Assembly (NCBI RefSeq): GCF_024868665.1 | Contig: NC_079913.1 | Location: 13,553,836-13,617,835 of the forward strand | Length of the DNA: 64,000 nt | Direction: 5' to 3' | From: Triplophysa rosa | Lineage: Eukaryota; Chordata; Actinopteri; Cypriniformes; Nemacheilidae | Shown: in pieces, positions 46,733-58,149 of the stretch | How the letters are laid out: each line of letters opens with the position of its first letter | Position numbering within the stretch: the first letter of the stretch is position 1 | Program-made: the position numbers and the translations under genes | Notes under the pieces: model-generated | What the model saw: only the letters and a program-made list of their open reading frames with translations | Database searches by the model: none | Told to the model about the DNA's origin: nothing

Positions 46733-48047
46733 CTATTCTTGCTGGATGTGTACCGAAAGTTAAGTTGAGGCAACAAAAACGTGCATGCGCAGTAACATTT
46801 GTTTATGTTGTTGCTTTGAAACTGTCTATAATTACAGACTAATTTATTCAAATGTTAAAACCAAATTTTTTAAATCTTTGGAAATAAATTGACAAAAAAA
46901 ACTTGTTATAATTGTCTAAAAATGATCTGATCAAAAGTACATTTTAGTTTCTAGGATAAACATCTGTGTAATTTCAATTGTTGGTGGCGCTACGCATTTT
47001 GAGATTGAAGCTCCAAATTTATTTTAGTTAATGATCAGTCTGCTCTGAACTTTATGCCTAATATTCACAATAGGTGCCAACACCTCCTTATGTCTGTCAA
47101 GTGAATTGTCAAGTGATTTCTGGTTGCAAACCAACATAACAATTACTACATTATATGCTACATTAATGTAAAATTTTGATGATGCCATGAGATGACCGTG
47201 TCGAACATAGCTTGTCCAATCAGATTTTACGGTCTGAACTATACTGACGTGCAAAACGAGGCAAAATTCTACAAGCTGTGATCCACTGTCAGCAAAGCCA
47301 GCTCCCCCAGAGTGTGTCTGAGTGCTGCTAATCTGGTTTTAGCGACTCTAGACACGATCTCTCAAAAGCTGATGGCTCCACAGATAACTACTGCTGCACC
47401 TCTTCGATGTGATTGCCTCTTTATGCTAATGAAAGCATGCCTAACCTCCCAATGAGACCTTTGATTATCCTGTCTTATGTTGATGGCCTCATAAATATAC
47501 ATGCATCCTTGAGATACAAATCAATGCAAATGAGAGAGTAATGTCAAGCACCAAATATGAACAGATATGTGACAGTAAGCGATTGCATCTACAGAATGGC
47601 CTTTTCCAGACAATCCTCTTTGATAACAATAGTGTGCCCAAACACAATCTCTTGACAATTCATAACTAGTTTACATAACTATTTATTCTTGTGAATTCCT
47701 ATGATCTCCTACTAGGTTTGGTACTGTTTGATCCGCTTTGCACCAGTTTTAGAAAGTTTTCTAACAGTCATACATTTTTTGTACAATTCACATGACTAAA
47801 TGTGACTAAACAAAGGGTGCCAATGTGAGTGTTCACACTGACGCGCAAAATGGCAGGCGAAAAAGCCTGAGGCTCGTTTTTTTGGTTTGACGCGCCGCCT
47901 TAAAAACTGGCCGATCAATGAGATTGCTGCTTTTGTTCACGTGCTTGGAGCTGCTGAAGTTACAGTTAAACACGACTTGGTGGCGCTCAAGCACAAAATG
48001 GTCTTGCTGAGCACACATTGATACCAACGACAAAGTGGAACTAAGTA

Positions 48048-48420
48048 GAGCACTGCGTCTGAAATCGCCTACTTCCATACTATACAGTATATTAGGCGAA
48101 AATGAGTATGGGTCATGAATAGTATGTCCAAAACCTCAGTATGCAAAAAACAGTAGGCGAGAAATACCCGGATGGTCTACTCTGTTATCCCTCTGCTGCG
48201 CGTGAACCAGAGGCTTGTTTTTCCGGCAATGAAAGTGACGAAAGCTCCCGCATAGAAGAGACGCTATCCTATTGGAACAAAACGAAAAATGCTGCATTCG
48301 TCACCGGAACTTACTGGAACTTACGGAATGCCTGCGTCATTTGCAGGAAAAATAAGCCTCTGGTTCACGCGCAGCAGAGGGATAACAGAAGCTAGACATT
48401 ATCGTTAATAGCGTTGTCAA
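48048..48420. repeat. Fish repeat with a long internal hairpin
   Basis: It opens with ACTGCGTCTGAAATCGCCTA and AGTATGTCC motifs, common in fish dispersed repeats. Arms of about 44 bp (48183-48226, TGTTATCCCTCTGCTGCGCG onward, and 48343-48388) are near-perfect inverted copies around a spacer of about 120 bp. The open frame across it (48141-48395) is repeat-derived. Confidence 0.65.
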
Positions 48421-48512
48421 TATGGGTATTTCTCTTAAACAAACGCATCGATTTCTGCCGTTCTTTGATCAATGGATGCACTTTTTGGAGTTTCAAAAAA
48501 TTGCCCCCATTC

Positions 48513-49046
48513 TGTCATGGTTCTGCTTCTTTTAGGCTTGGATTTCCTGGTCCTGAGGCAGAGCCATGACAAAGTCTTTGGTTATGTGTGGAGAGAAACA
48601 TATTATTGTCCTTTTGACAATAATATGCATTCTCTCCAGTTTCTTGTCATTGGCCCAGCGTCCCGTTTCCCGTATTACTTCCCGGCCGTGTTCCATTACC
48701 CTCACCTGCCCTGTGTCATTATCCCTCATTTGTCTTGCCCTATTTAATGCCCTCTTGTTTCATTGTCCTGTGCTCTTGCGTTGTGTGTGTGTGTACATGC
48801 TATATTTTGTATGACCCCGTGTTCCCTCATCCCAGTCTTGCCAAGTCCTCGTATCTGTTCTATTAGTAGTTGTGTTGTGTTTAGTTTGTTTTTGCCCCCC
48901 CCCGTGGGAAGTCTTTGTTTTGTTGTATTTTGCCTTTGTTTAGTTTTTCCCTATCGTGGGTGTTTTATTTGATATTAATTAAAATCTTTTGTGTTAACCC
49001 CTTCACGCCTGCCTGCAATTGGGTTCTTTCCACGCCAGCCCTGACA
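48513..49046 (+). repeat. 5' LTR
   Basis: It begins with a palindrome (TGTCATGGTTCTGC against GCAGAGCCATGACA), then a hairpin (GGAGAGAAACATATTATTGT against ACAATAATATGC...CTCTCC). CCCTATTTAATGCCC near 48740 is TATA-like, and ATTAAAATC near 48980 precedes the 3' end. Confidence 0.88.
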
Positions 49047-49081
49047 GAACGCAAGAGCCTACTAAGAACCCAGTAGGCGGC

Positions 49082-50300
49082 ATGGACACTGGACGGTCCC
49101 ACCTAGCTCGCCTCCTCTGCGGAATCCGCCAGGGGAGCGAGAGCTTGGACGAATATGTGGAGAGGTTCCTGGACGTTGCCGAGAATGGCGTCTTTGGGGA
49201 GGAGGAGCTTGCCGTGCTTTTCAACTCCGGTCTCAGGAATCCACTCTCGAGGGCGGAGATGAGGGCGTTGGGGCCGATGGACTTCAACACTGTGTGGCTG
49301 TCCGCCGTGGAGCGGTCGGAGTCCACGGTCTCAACATATTCCAATTACCCATCTCCGCTGGTCACGATCCCTGAGGGTGGTTCCCTGCAGATCGGGGTTG
49401 TGGGCATCGCCACGCCATCCTCCTCACCCTCGGCAGCTTCTCTACCGTCCACCAGCCTCGTTGGCAAGCAGGGGAGGCGAGCGTCCTGGGGATCCACCTC
49501 CGAGGAGTCCCAGCCGGAGCCAGCCGTGCCTTATACATCCTTCCTTCAGCCGACCACCAGGCGGGTGGCTCGGCGGAAGAAGAAGAGGCAGCGGCGGGCA
49601 GCGTAGACTCCAATCCAGCCGGTGCAGCAGCCGGCGCCCAGTCCGGTACAGCTGGCGCCCAGTCCGGTGCAGCCGTTTCCCAGTCCGGTGCAGCCGCTGT
49701 CCAGTCCCGTGTCCAGTCCCGTGTCCAGTCCTGTGTCTAGTCCTGTGTCGTCCGGAGCAGCCGGCATCCCGTCCGGTGCAGCCGGCATCCCGTCCGGTGG
49801 TACAGCCGGAGTCCAGTCCGGTGATCCAGCCGGCGTCCAGTCCGGTGCAGCCGGCGTCCAGTCCGGTGATTCAGCCGGCATCCAGTCCGGTGATCCAGCC
49901 GGCGCCCAGTCCGGTGATCCAGCCGGCATCCCAGCCGGTGGTCCAGCCGGCGTCCAGTCCGGTGGTCCAGCCGGCATCCAGTCCGGTGGTCCAGCCGGCG
50001 TCCAGTCCGGTGGTCCAGCCGGCGTCCAGTCCGGTGATCCAGCCGGCCTCCAGTCCGGTGATCCAGCTGGCGTCCAGTCCAGTGTCCAGTCCGGCGTCCA
50101 GTCCGGCGTCCAGTCCGGCGTCCAGTCCGGTGCAGCGGCCTTCCAGCCGGCGCCCAACCTTGCCCCGCCGACTTCCAAATCGGCGGACCCCCCCAGGACT
50201 TCCTCCTCTAAGTCCCCCAGGACTCTGCGCCCTCGAGCGCAGCCGGGGACTAAGACTGTTCCCCCTTCTCCCTACCCACATGGACTGCCCCCTGTGAGCC
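49082..50300 (+). pseudogene. Gag-like frame with one internal stop
   Basis: From ATG 49082 (MDTGRSHLARLL) the frame has a Gag-like helical region, LDEYVERFLDVAENGVFGEE and LFNSGLRNPLSRAEMRAL, then a Ser/Pro linker and a basic cluster RRKKKRQRRAA. A TAG at 49604-49606 interrupts it. The same frame continues after the stop into SSPVIQPA-type proline-rich repeats. The minus-strand relative at 24908-25729 has a sense codon (CGG) at that place, so the stop is a lesion of this copy. The product would coat element RNA. There is no pol, so mobility would need a helper. Confidence 0.65.
49640..50150 (+). repeat. 24-bp coding minisatellite
   Basis: Tandem variants of GCCGGCGTCCAGTCCGGTGA plus a short remainder, 24 bp per unit. 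The length is a multiple of three, so copy-number change keeps the frame. The two gag copies in the window differ greatly in repeat number. Confidence 0.9.
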
Positions 50301-50490
50301 CTTGTTTGATCCAACCCCCCCTCCCATGTTTGTTATTTTTATTGTCCCACCCAAGTCCTATTGTTGTTTTGTCTTGTCTGCCCCTGATTTTGTTCTCTTT
50401 TGTCTGTTCTTGTCTCTGTCTCAGTCTACCTTGTCTCGTCTGTCTACCCCTTGGTGAGCACCTGGAGGTGCTCATTAAAGGGGGGGCTTC

Positions 50491-51019
50491 TGTCATGGTT
50501 CTGCTTCTTTTAGTCTTGGATTTCCTGGTCCTGAGGCAGAGCCATGACAAAGTCTTTGGTTATGTGTGGAGAGAAACATATTATTGTCCTTTTGACAATA
50601 ATATGCGTTCTCTCCAGTGTCTTGTCATTGGCCCCGCCCCTCTCGTTTCCCGTATTACTTCCCGGCCGTGTTCCATTACCCTCACCTGCCCTGTGTCATT
50701 ATCCCTAGTTTGTCTTGCCCTATTTAATGCCCTCTTGTTTCATTGTCATGTGCTCTTGCGTTGTGTGTGTGTATACATGCTATGTTTTGTATGACCCCGT
50801 GTTCCCGCATCCCAGTCTTGCCAAGTCCTCGTATCTGTTCTATTAGTAGTTGTGTCGTGTTCTGTTTAGTTTATTTTTGCCCCCCGTGGGAAGTCTTTGT
50901 TTTGTTGCATTTTGCCTTTGTTTAGTTTTTCCCCATCGTGGGTGTTTTATTTGTTATTAATTAAAATCTTTTGTGTTAACCCCTTCACGCCTTGGGTTCT
51001 TTCCACGCCAGCCCTGACA
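50491..51019 (+). repeat. 3' LTR
   Basis: Nearly identical to 48513-49046, with the same two 5' hairpins. It lacks about 10 bp near the 3' end (CTGCCTGCAATT in the 5' LTR). Confidence 0.88.
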
Positions 51020-51024
51020 CAGTC

Positions 51025-53692
51025 ACTCCCATTCTACCACTTGGAAGTAAAAGGATACATGGTAATATAACTCCGACTGCATTATTCTTCAGGAAGAAAG
51101 TCATATTCAGTTAGGATGCCTTGAGGGTGAGTAAAACATGAGGAAATGTTGTTTCTTGGCTGTCTCTTTCTGTTGTTTCTTGGTATCCACCTTATGATCA
51201 TCATTTTCGATAATTCAGCAATTATTCCTTATGAAAATTAGCAAACATTAATGTTTCTGGTTATGTCTTTAGGTCACCAAAAGAGACTTTCCCATTGGGC
51301 ACTTAATGGAATACCCCCCAAATTATTTTGACAATAGAGTATGATTTTTCTTGACAGCAGCCTCCAACACCTTTTTTTTTGTTTCTAACCCTGTCTTATT
51401 TGGATATATATGTGTCATTTTATGCCATGTTGGTAAAGAACTGGGCTTGGACGGAGTGCCGATCCAGCTGTCAGGTTTGATTTGTCTAGGCTGAGTTGAC
51501 AGAGAGCAGTGTCATCGCTATAACCCTTTCTTTTACAGCTGTAGTGGTTCCGGAATGATCTCTCTCCTCTGCTCCGCTTAGTGAAGTGATCGGAAACAGA
51601 CCTGACAGCTGGCTAATGGGTGAATTTGCAGCAGGACCGCATTCGTTACACGGCTTCTTGTCTTTTTCTCTCCTGCTCACACCTTCTTTCAGCATCCAGT
51701 TTTATTTTCGACATTTTCCGTTATGTTTTTACCACACCTCAGGATTATCCGTGTTATTTTCTACGTTCAACATTCCAATTAATCTTTTATTATGTATTGT
51801 TTTATTTCTAATTTATGGGTTGTCTCATTAGGTTTCCTTCACTAACAAAAATGATAATTCATTAAAAAAATTTTGCAGTTACACAAATATCACAAGCTCC
51901 TAGTGGCTTTAGAAGTGGAATGTGTTAATATTAAAAACTGACATTTTTTCAAAGTAACAAAAATTAATATTAGAATTAAATTAGAAGTTGTTTGTTGTGT
52001 TTATAGCTTTATAGTTTTGACAATTGCTCACTTAACATATAGAGATGGTTTGGGCCACCAATTACTGTGGGATTACTGAATTCAAAGTGGTTCCCAGATA
52101 TAGAACTAAATCCTCTCTACAGAAACATTTACGTTTACTTATTTGTATAGTATCATGCAATGTAATTCGCTTAGGATAAAAGCGTCTGCCAAATGTGTAA
52201 AAATGTAAAAAAAAAAACATTTTTTAAATAAATTAGATCTTTTGTTTCACCCATACTGTTATTTTTATTTTTTACCTTAAGTTTTTCTTTGGTTTATTCA
52301 TCATCATATTTCAAACCACCAGCAGTGCATAAAAATGGATAAAACCTTGGATAATCTAACCTCCTTTTAAAACCTCATCCTGGGTCCTGGCCAACACTGG
52401 TCTTTATCTCTTGCTTTCGAGAAACTTCTGTGTGTGAGCAATTTGCTAAAACACGTTTTGTTATTATTGCCCGTATTCTGTCATTTCAGGGCTCACGTTC
52501 TGAAGAGAGGCCGTATTGATATAAGTTTACACCAGGGGTGTTTGCTAAAGCTTCTTTACAATGGAGCAGTGACATTTATATGCATCTATCAATCTATTGT
52601 ACAGTGTAATGTATAGAGTATTGTGAATGTCTGTGCTAGTTCAGGCTCGTTTTGGTCGTCACCATGCTGTTTACCAGCAAAAAAAGAAAAATGGATAAGC
52701 CACATTCTGAAATTCTGGTTTGGCCACTTTATGTGAGAAATATGTATAACCACATGGAATTCTGAAGAAAACATTTTTAATCATTCTCTTTTTAGTCATC
52801 ATAAACATACGAAGAGGAAGTCATTAACAGATGTGCAAGACATAACATCTTGAGTTGATGGCAAAGTTTATTTAAATAATGTTTTATTAACTCTTTTTAC
52901 TCACTAATTAAAAACTATGCAGTATGTCTGCACTAATGGAGAAAGGCAGGTTGTCGACTATTCACGGATGAAGGAAGTAGTTTTCCCAGCTCATAGCTTC
53001 CTCTGATAAGAAACTCACAGTAGCTTGGAGCCTAGGTGCTTTTCAAAGAGAACTTAATATTCCCCAGACATATTGTTCCTTTCCCACCTAGTCAGAGACA
53101 AATGTAGATTGTTGAGATAAGATGGCTTTTTGGTGTTATTCAAACTTCTTTCAGGGTGTTTGAATCTCTAACCATGACAGAGATTACATCAACTCACTCA
53201 CTCTTATCACTCGGTTTGAAATGGCAGGACTTTAATGACCTCTAATCCAAGCTCACCAACGAAAGGACAAGATCACTGACAGCTGATGGAAGCACAAAGG
53301 GAAAATATCAGGTGAAATTAAGCTTTGGGTATCAGCTAGGGTCTATGACATAGTTTTGGGACCATTCAAGACAGAATCTTTGAGTGACAGATTAAATTAC
53401 TCAATTTGTCAATTTGTAGGGTAACATTGGAGCTCTGGATGGAATCATAAGATGTTCTCACAAATGTGACATTTGTATGCGTCTTGACATGAAACCATAG
53501 GCAAAGTTTTGTGTGATGTTGTAAATAAATGTATAGTCGAGCCTATAGGCTAGTTCTATGACAGACGGTGGGAAAGTCTAATGCAACCTTTGGTCAAATC
53601 AGAGTTTGATTGTGATGACTACCGTTTCATCTGCTATCTAACCATTTCATCAAATGTCACGAATCATTTCACCATAATTAATCTAATTTAAT
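51025..53692. other. Intronic non-coding sequence
   Basis: No exon or RNA gene is recognised. Apart from a SINE tail at 52151-52212 I see no known repeat. Confidence 0.55.
52151..52212 (+). mobile_element. SINE/LINE-type tail fragment
   Basis: CGCTTAGGATAAAAGCGTCT and the following GCCAAATG plus AAATGTAAA repeats are the 3' tail of the SINE family at 2862 and 4416, here in + orientation without the tRNA head. Confidence 0.7.
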
Positions 53693-54078
53693 ACAGGTAG
53701 TAGTGCTGGGCGATATTCTCTATAGTCAGATCGTTCAATCGCCAGCCTGTGGATCGCCGATACACGATAGTATCGAGGGGCGGGGCAATTACGCATTTAT
53801 ATATGACAAACTGGATTTGTGGACAAAAACAGAAGCTTACGTGTCTAGAAAATGCTCATGTGTGACTGTAATTAGCATCCTATCAGAGTTTAAGTTCAGT
53901 GTAGTTGGCAACATTGTTACTTACCACCGCAACCTTTTAAACGAGAGAAAGTAAACTATTGCTATAAGTCAATATCATTCACCCAAATGCGTCATTGATG
54001 TTGTGCTGAATATTGTCACTGTAGATTATTTCTGACAACAAGCAAAAAAAATAACAGGTAAATTACATTAGCTGTGCT

Positions 54079-55234
54079 CAGTGGCGGTTCTAGACTACTG
54101 TAACTGGGGGGGCCAGGCAGGGGCCACTTATGCTTTAAGGGGGAACACTAACATGTGTCATGATTAATTTTCAGTCATTTTTCACTGTCATGTATTACTG
54201 TTTTCTCTAAGTAAAATAATAAGCTAATAAAACAAGTTCAGCTCAAATTAATGTTCCATGGTCATTTATTTCACAACACATTGTATATAGTCAAAATAAC
54301 AATGACAACAATAATAACATTGTGGTTTTGGCACACTTTCATGTGAATGCCATGTTAACTAAATACTCATGTAAAAATTCATGTTTTTCACATGGAATTT
54401 CAGGGTTACAAAAGTTGTCCCTCTGCACAACTAAATCACCACGCTGATGGGTCCCTGAACTTTCTTCATTCTCTAGACTTTTGTGCATTTCTGACTCTTT
54501 TTCAAAAGCATCTTATTTCTCCAGCCTTGACTGACTATTATCTTTAGTTTTCTTATTAAAAAAGGACATTATGTCCTTAGAATTTTTTCTATTCATTTTA
54601 ACTGCAAATGGGAAAATTATGAAAATATGTAAATAAAAAGAGGACACTCAAATACACAACAAGTAATATACAGGACAGTATAGAATAAACTGTATTGATT
54701 ACTTGAACTCTGCTAATTCCTTGGGAATGACAGACCATTTATTTTAATTATAAGGCAAAAGTGTATTTTATCAAACATTCACCCCAAGAAATGTAAGTTA
54801 CATTTGATCTCATTTCATTAACAAATAACATTTCTTTAGTGTGTTACACGTTCTCTGGTAGCAGCTGATTCTTTGTATAGGCACGAGTCACGACTGCTTT
54901 ATATGTAGATTTAACATGCGCAACACCGGAAAATATAGGTCAGTATTTTAATATGATGTGTAATGATATGCATTTTCGTTATATTTTTACAAAATATTTC
55001 CATTACCTGTATGATGTAGTAATCTTGGTGAAGGCGCACAGACTCGACATTGTTTGCGTCTTGCTTGCGTAATCTTCCTTCTGGCACACAAGCATCATTA
55101 CTGCCACTCGCAGGACAAACTGTGCATTGCACCTGAAATTGCTCGGTTGTGGTAAAAAATTCCAGAAACGATTCCAGATTTAGGGGGACCAGTGGGGTGC
55201 CAAGTGTGCTGACCCTCCCCTAGAACCGCCCCTG
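54079..55234. mobile_element. Non-autonomous hAT-type transposon, 1156 bp
   Basis: Terminal inverted repeats are CAGTGGCGGTTCTAG and CTAGAACCGCCCCTG. A perfect 8-bp duplication GCTGTGCT flanks it at 54071-54078 and 55235-55242. The interior is AT-rich with no transposase frame. Confidence 0.93.
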
Positions 55235-55309
55235 GCTGTGCTGTTATTACTTGATTGCCAAATGGGAACAACTCGTGCGCTGGTTTTAAACCGTCACGCG
55301 CAAACGAAT

Positions 55310-55606
55310 TCCTGCGAGGAAAAGCCGCATCCCAAGCTCTCTCATGCGCTGAAAACTCAAACCCCGCACATTATAAACTCTCTCTGGCGTGAGGAAAAGC
55401 CAGAGCCGCGCGCATCACAAGATCTCTCGTGTGCGGAAAACTCAAACCCCGCACAGTATGAACTCTCTGGTGCGAGGAAAAACCAGAGCCGCGCGCATCA
55501 CAAGCTCTCTCGTGCGCTGAAACGTCAAAGCCCACACATTATAAACTCTCTCTGGCGCGAGGAAAAGCCAGAGCCGCGCGCATCACAAACTCTCTAGTGC
55601 GCAGAA
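55310..55606. repeat. Minisatellite, 83-85 bp unit (left part)
   Basis: Units contain GAAAACTCAAACCCCGCACA, TATAAACTCTCTCTGGCG and GAGGAAAAGCCAGAGCCGCG. The TCAAA landmark recurs at 55357, 55442 and 55525, so the period is 83-85 bp. The 119-codon frame at 55238-55597 arises from the repeat itself. Confidence 0.9.
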
Positions 55607-55804
55607 AACATCTTGGTTATGGATGTAACCTCAGTTCCCTGATGGAGGGAACGAGACGTTGTGTCGAGCCGACAGATGGGTTCGTCCCTGAGAACCAATC
55701 GCTTCCGACTTCTTAGAAAAGGCCAATGAAATTGGCGAATGAAATTTGCATGCCCTCGGATATCCGGGTATAAAAGGGAGACGGCGTGCCTCATTCATTC
55801 ACCT
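55607..55804 (-). repeat. DIRS copy 3 ITR (biological right end)
   Basis: Starts AACATCTTGGTTATGG with slightly mutated outer palindromes, then the ITR body with TATAAAAG near 55771 and the ATTCATTCACCT inner motif. Confidence 0.86.
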
Positions 55805-55870
55805 AAGTTCTGAGGAGCCTGAGACCTCTCACGACTGCTGCAGTGGGCAGCACGTGTTGTGGCAAGAAGG

Positions 55871-55975
55871 ACACAACGTCTCGTTCCCTCCATCAGGGAA
55901 CTGAGGTTACATCCGTAACCAAAACGCTCCCTTTCTGTCGGTCTCTCGATGTTGTGTCGAGCCGATAGATGGGGT
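55871..55975 (-). repeat. DIRS internal complementary region, copy 3
   Basis: Complement of both outer ends meeting at CCAAAACGCTCCCTTTC. Two substitutions at the joint distinguish it from copies 1 and 2. Confidence 0.87.
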
Positions 55976-56499
55976 TCCTATGGAAAACACCACAACACTG
56001 TGCCCTGTCACAATCTCTAGCGAAGCGACGGTGACTGGCCTGGGCGTGTCAGCCGTGAGCGCTACAACGAAATTGTAACCTACCAGTGGGTAGGTAGGGG
56101 GTCCCAGAGCTTTACTTGAAAGGTGGGAAGGCCCCTGCCTTCGGCCTCACAGGCAGCGGCCTTGTTTCTCTAACAGTGAGATGCCGCCTGGTACCGTAAG
56201 GCCACTGGGTAAGCGCTACTTCCTCAAGCGGGGGATGTGCTACAGGCCCTAGCCTGAGTGATGGTCTTAACCGCCGCAGGGGGTAGGCCACTCAGGATCT
56301 CCTCATCTCGTCCAGGGGCCAGACATGGAGGTTCCAGAGGTCTGGCCTGGGATGCCATAACGTGCCCTTCCCCTGGGAAAGCAGGTCTTCGTCAGGGGAA
56401 TCGGCCGGGGGGAGCTGTTGTCAGGAGCATTAGCTCCGAGAACCAAGTCCAGTTGGGCCAGTATGGCGCAACTAGTACACTTGATGCTCCTCTTCCCTG

Positions 56500-57830
56500 A
56501 CCTTGCACAGAGTCTGTGCAATGAGGCTCACTGGGGGGAAGGCGTACTTCCGCTTGTCCCACGGCCAGCTGTGCGCTAGAGCATCCGTGCCGAGGGGGGC
56601 CTCGGACGGGAGTACCCTAGCGGGCAATGGGTGGTGTCCAGGGAGGCGAACAGGTCTACCTGAGCCCTCCCGAACTGTACCCAATGAGCTGGACTGCGCG
56701 GGGGTGGAGTCGCCACTCTCCGCGAGGCGTCAACTGACGAGAGAGCGCATCGGCTGTTTGGTTCAGGTCGCCTGGGATATGTGTGGCTCGCAGGGATCTG
56801 CTCACCTGCGGATTCCACAGGAGGAGACGTCGGGCGCGTCGTGTTAGCTGCCGTGAGCGAACGCCACCCTGGCGTTGATACACGCTATGGCAGTTGTGCT
56901 GTCCGCCGGACCAGCACGTGCTTGGCCTGCACGAGAGGTTGTAGCCCCTTCAGTGCAAGTAGCACATCCAACAACTCTAGGCAGTTGATATGCCTGCGCA
57001 GGCGGGGACCCGTCCATCGCCCCGACACTGCGTGCCCGTTGCACACGGCACCCCAACCCTGCAGGGAGGCGTCTGTCATCACCACGACGCGCCTCATGAC
57101 CTGCCCGAGAGGGACCCCCATCCGTAGAAAGGTCATTGAAGACCAGGGGTTAGGGTGCGTCTGCAGAGAGGCGTAATCACCATCCGCATGCTGCCCGTGT
57201 GCAACCCTCTCCAGGGAACTCGACTCTGTAGCCAGTGTTGGAGTCGTCTCATGTGGATCAATCCATACCAAAAAAGAGGATGCTCTGCACAGGGGAGAGC
57301 TTGCTCTTTTCTCGGTTGACCTGTGGTCCCAATCGATGTAGGTGCTGAAGCACTAGGTCCCTGTGTGTACATAACAGATCTCGCGAGTGTGTCAAATGAG
57401 CCAGTCGTCGAGATAGCTTAGTACTTGCACACCTCTCTCCCTGAGGGGAGTGAGGGCGGCTTCCACGATCTTCGTGAAGACTCGTGGGGACAGGGACAAA
57501 CCAAAAGGGAGGACTCTGTACTAATATGCCTGACCCTCAAAAGCGAACCGTAGGAACGGGAGATGACGAGGGAGAATTGAGACATGAGAGTAAGCGTCTT
57601 TCAGGTCAATTGCCATGAATCCACCTTGACATCTCATAGATGCCAGGATGCGCTTCTGCGTGAGCATCCTGAACGGCAGCTTGAGTAGGTGCCTGTTCAG
57701 GGTATGCAGATCTAGCGACCCCCGCTTTTTTGGGGACGATGAAGTACGGGCTGTAAATCCTGTTGAACATCTCGGCTAGAGGGACGAGCACAATCGCTTC
57801 CTCACCAGAGGGCTGGTGACCTCGGCCCGA
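56500..57830 (-). pseudogene. DIRS RT-RNase H (broken), copy 3
   Basis: The RT start reads YSPYFIVPKKAGVARSAYPE (about 57758-57700), but the catalytic YLDD part lies in another frame near 57410. RNase H at 57080-56885 reads MTDASLQGWGAVCNGHAVSG and RHINCLELLDVLLALKGLQP in one frame. This copy is closest to copy 1 in sequence. Frameshifts prevent a full product. Confidence 0.85.
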
Positions 57831-58149
57831 AGTACGGGAGCATCCTTGCCTCTGCTGAGGTTGAGAAAATGCCCCGAAACTTGGGCGGGCATCTGGGGAG
57901 CTGGATCGCGTAGCCGAGACGGACCGTATCCCGTAGTCACCGTGACGGTTTGGGAAGCTCTTGTCAGGCTCCCAGGGACCGAGACAGGGAGGCTAGGGGT
58001 ACATTCTGCTTCATCGACCTCCCGGGGGTGGTTCGATGGCTGGCAGTGCGGATCCCTCGCCGTGGGGGGTGGGGGGGGGGTTTCCTGCCTCTGCAGTTTT
58101 ACCTGCCTGGCGATGATGTAGCACAACGCACCATCGAATTAGAGTGCTA

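Larger units (their letters stand above)
48513..51019 (+). mobile_element. Gag-only LTR retrotransposon (+)
   Basis: 5' LTR 48513-49046 (534 bp), internal region 49047-50490, 3' LTR 50491-51019 (529 bp). The LTR ends are TGTCATGG and CCCTGACA. The flanks CATTC (48508-48512) and CAGTC (51020-51024) agree at four of five positions. A purine tract TTAAAGGGGGGGCTTC adjoins the 3' LTR. The two LTRs are very similar, indicating a fairly recent insertion. The internal region encodes only a gag-like frame. No primer-binding site could be assigned with confidence. Confidence 0.88.

Noticed and set aside
49620..50150. Regularly repeated 24-bp units as a CRISPR array
   Set aside because: Units are contiguous with no unique spacers and the context is a fish retroelement.
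49377..50794. Long + frames of 306 and 390 codons rich in SPV/GAAGVQSG repeats
   Set aside because: They are alternative readings of a 24-bp minisatellite inside the LTR element; all frames stay open because the unit is divisible by three.
55238..55597. 119-codon frame with repeated SLWREEKPEPRAS segments
   Set aside because: It is generated by the 83-85 bp minisatellite inside a transposon; there are no splice or start signals.
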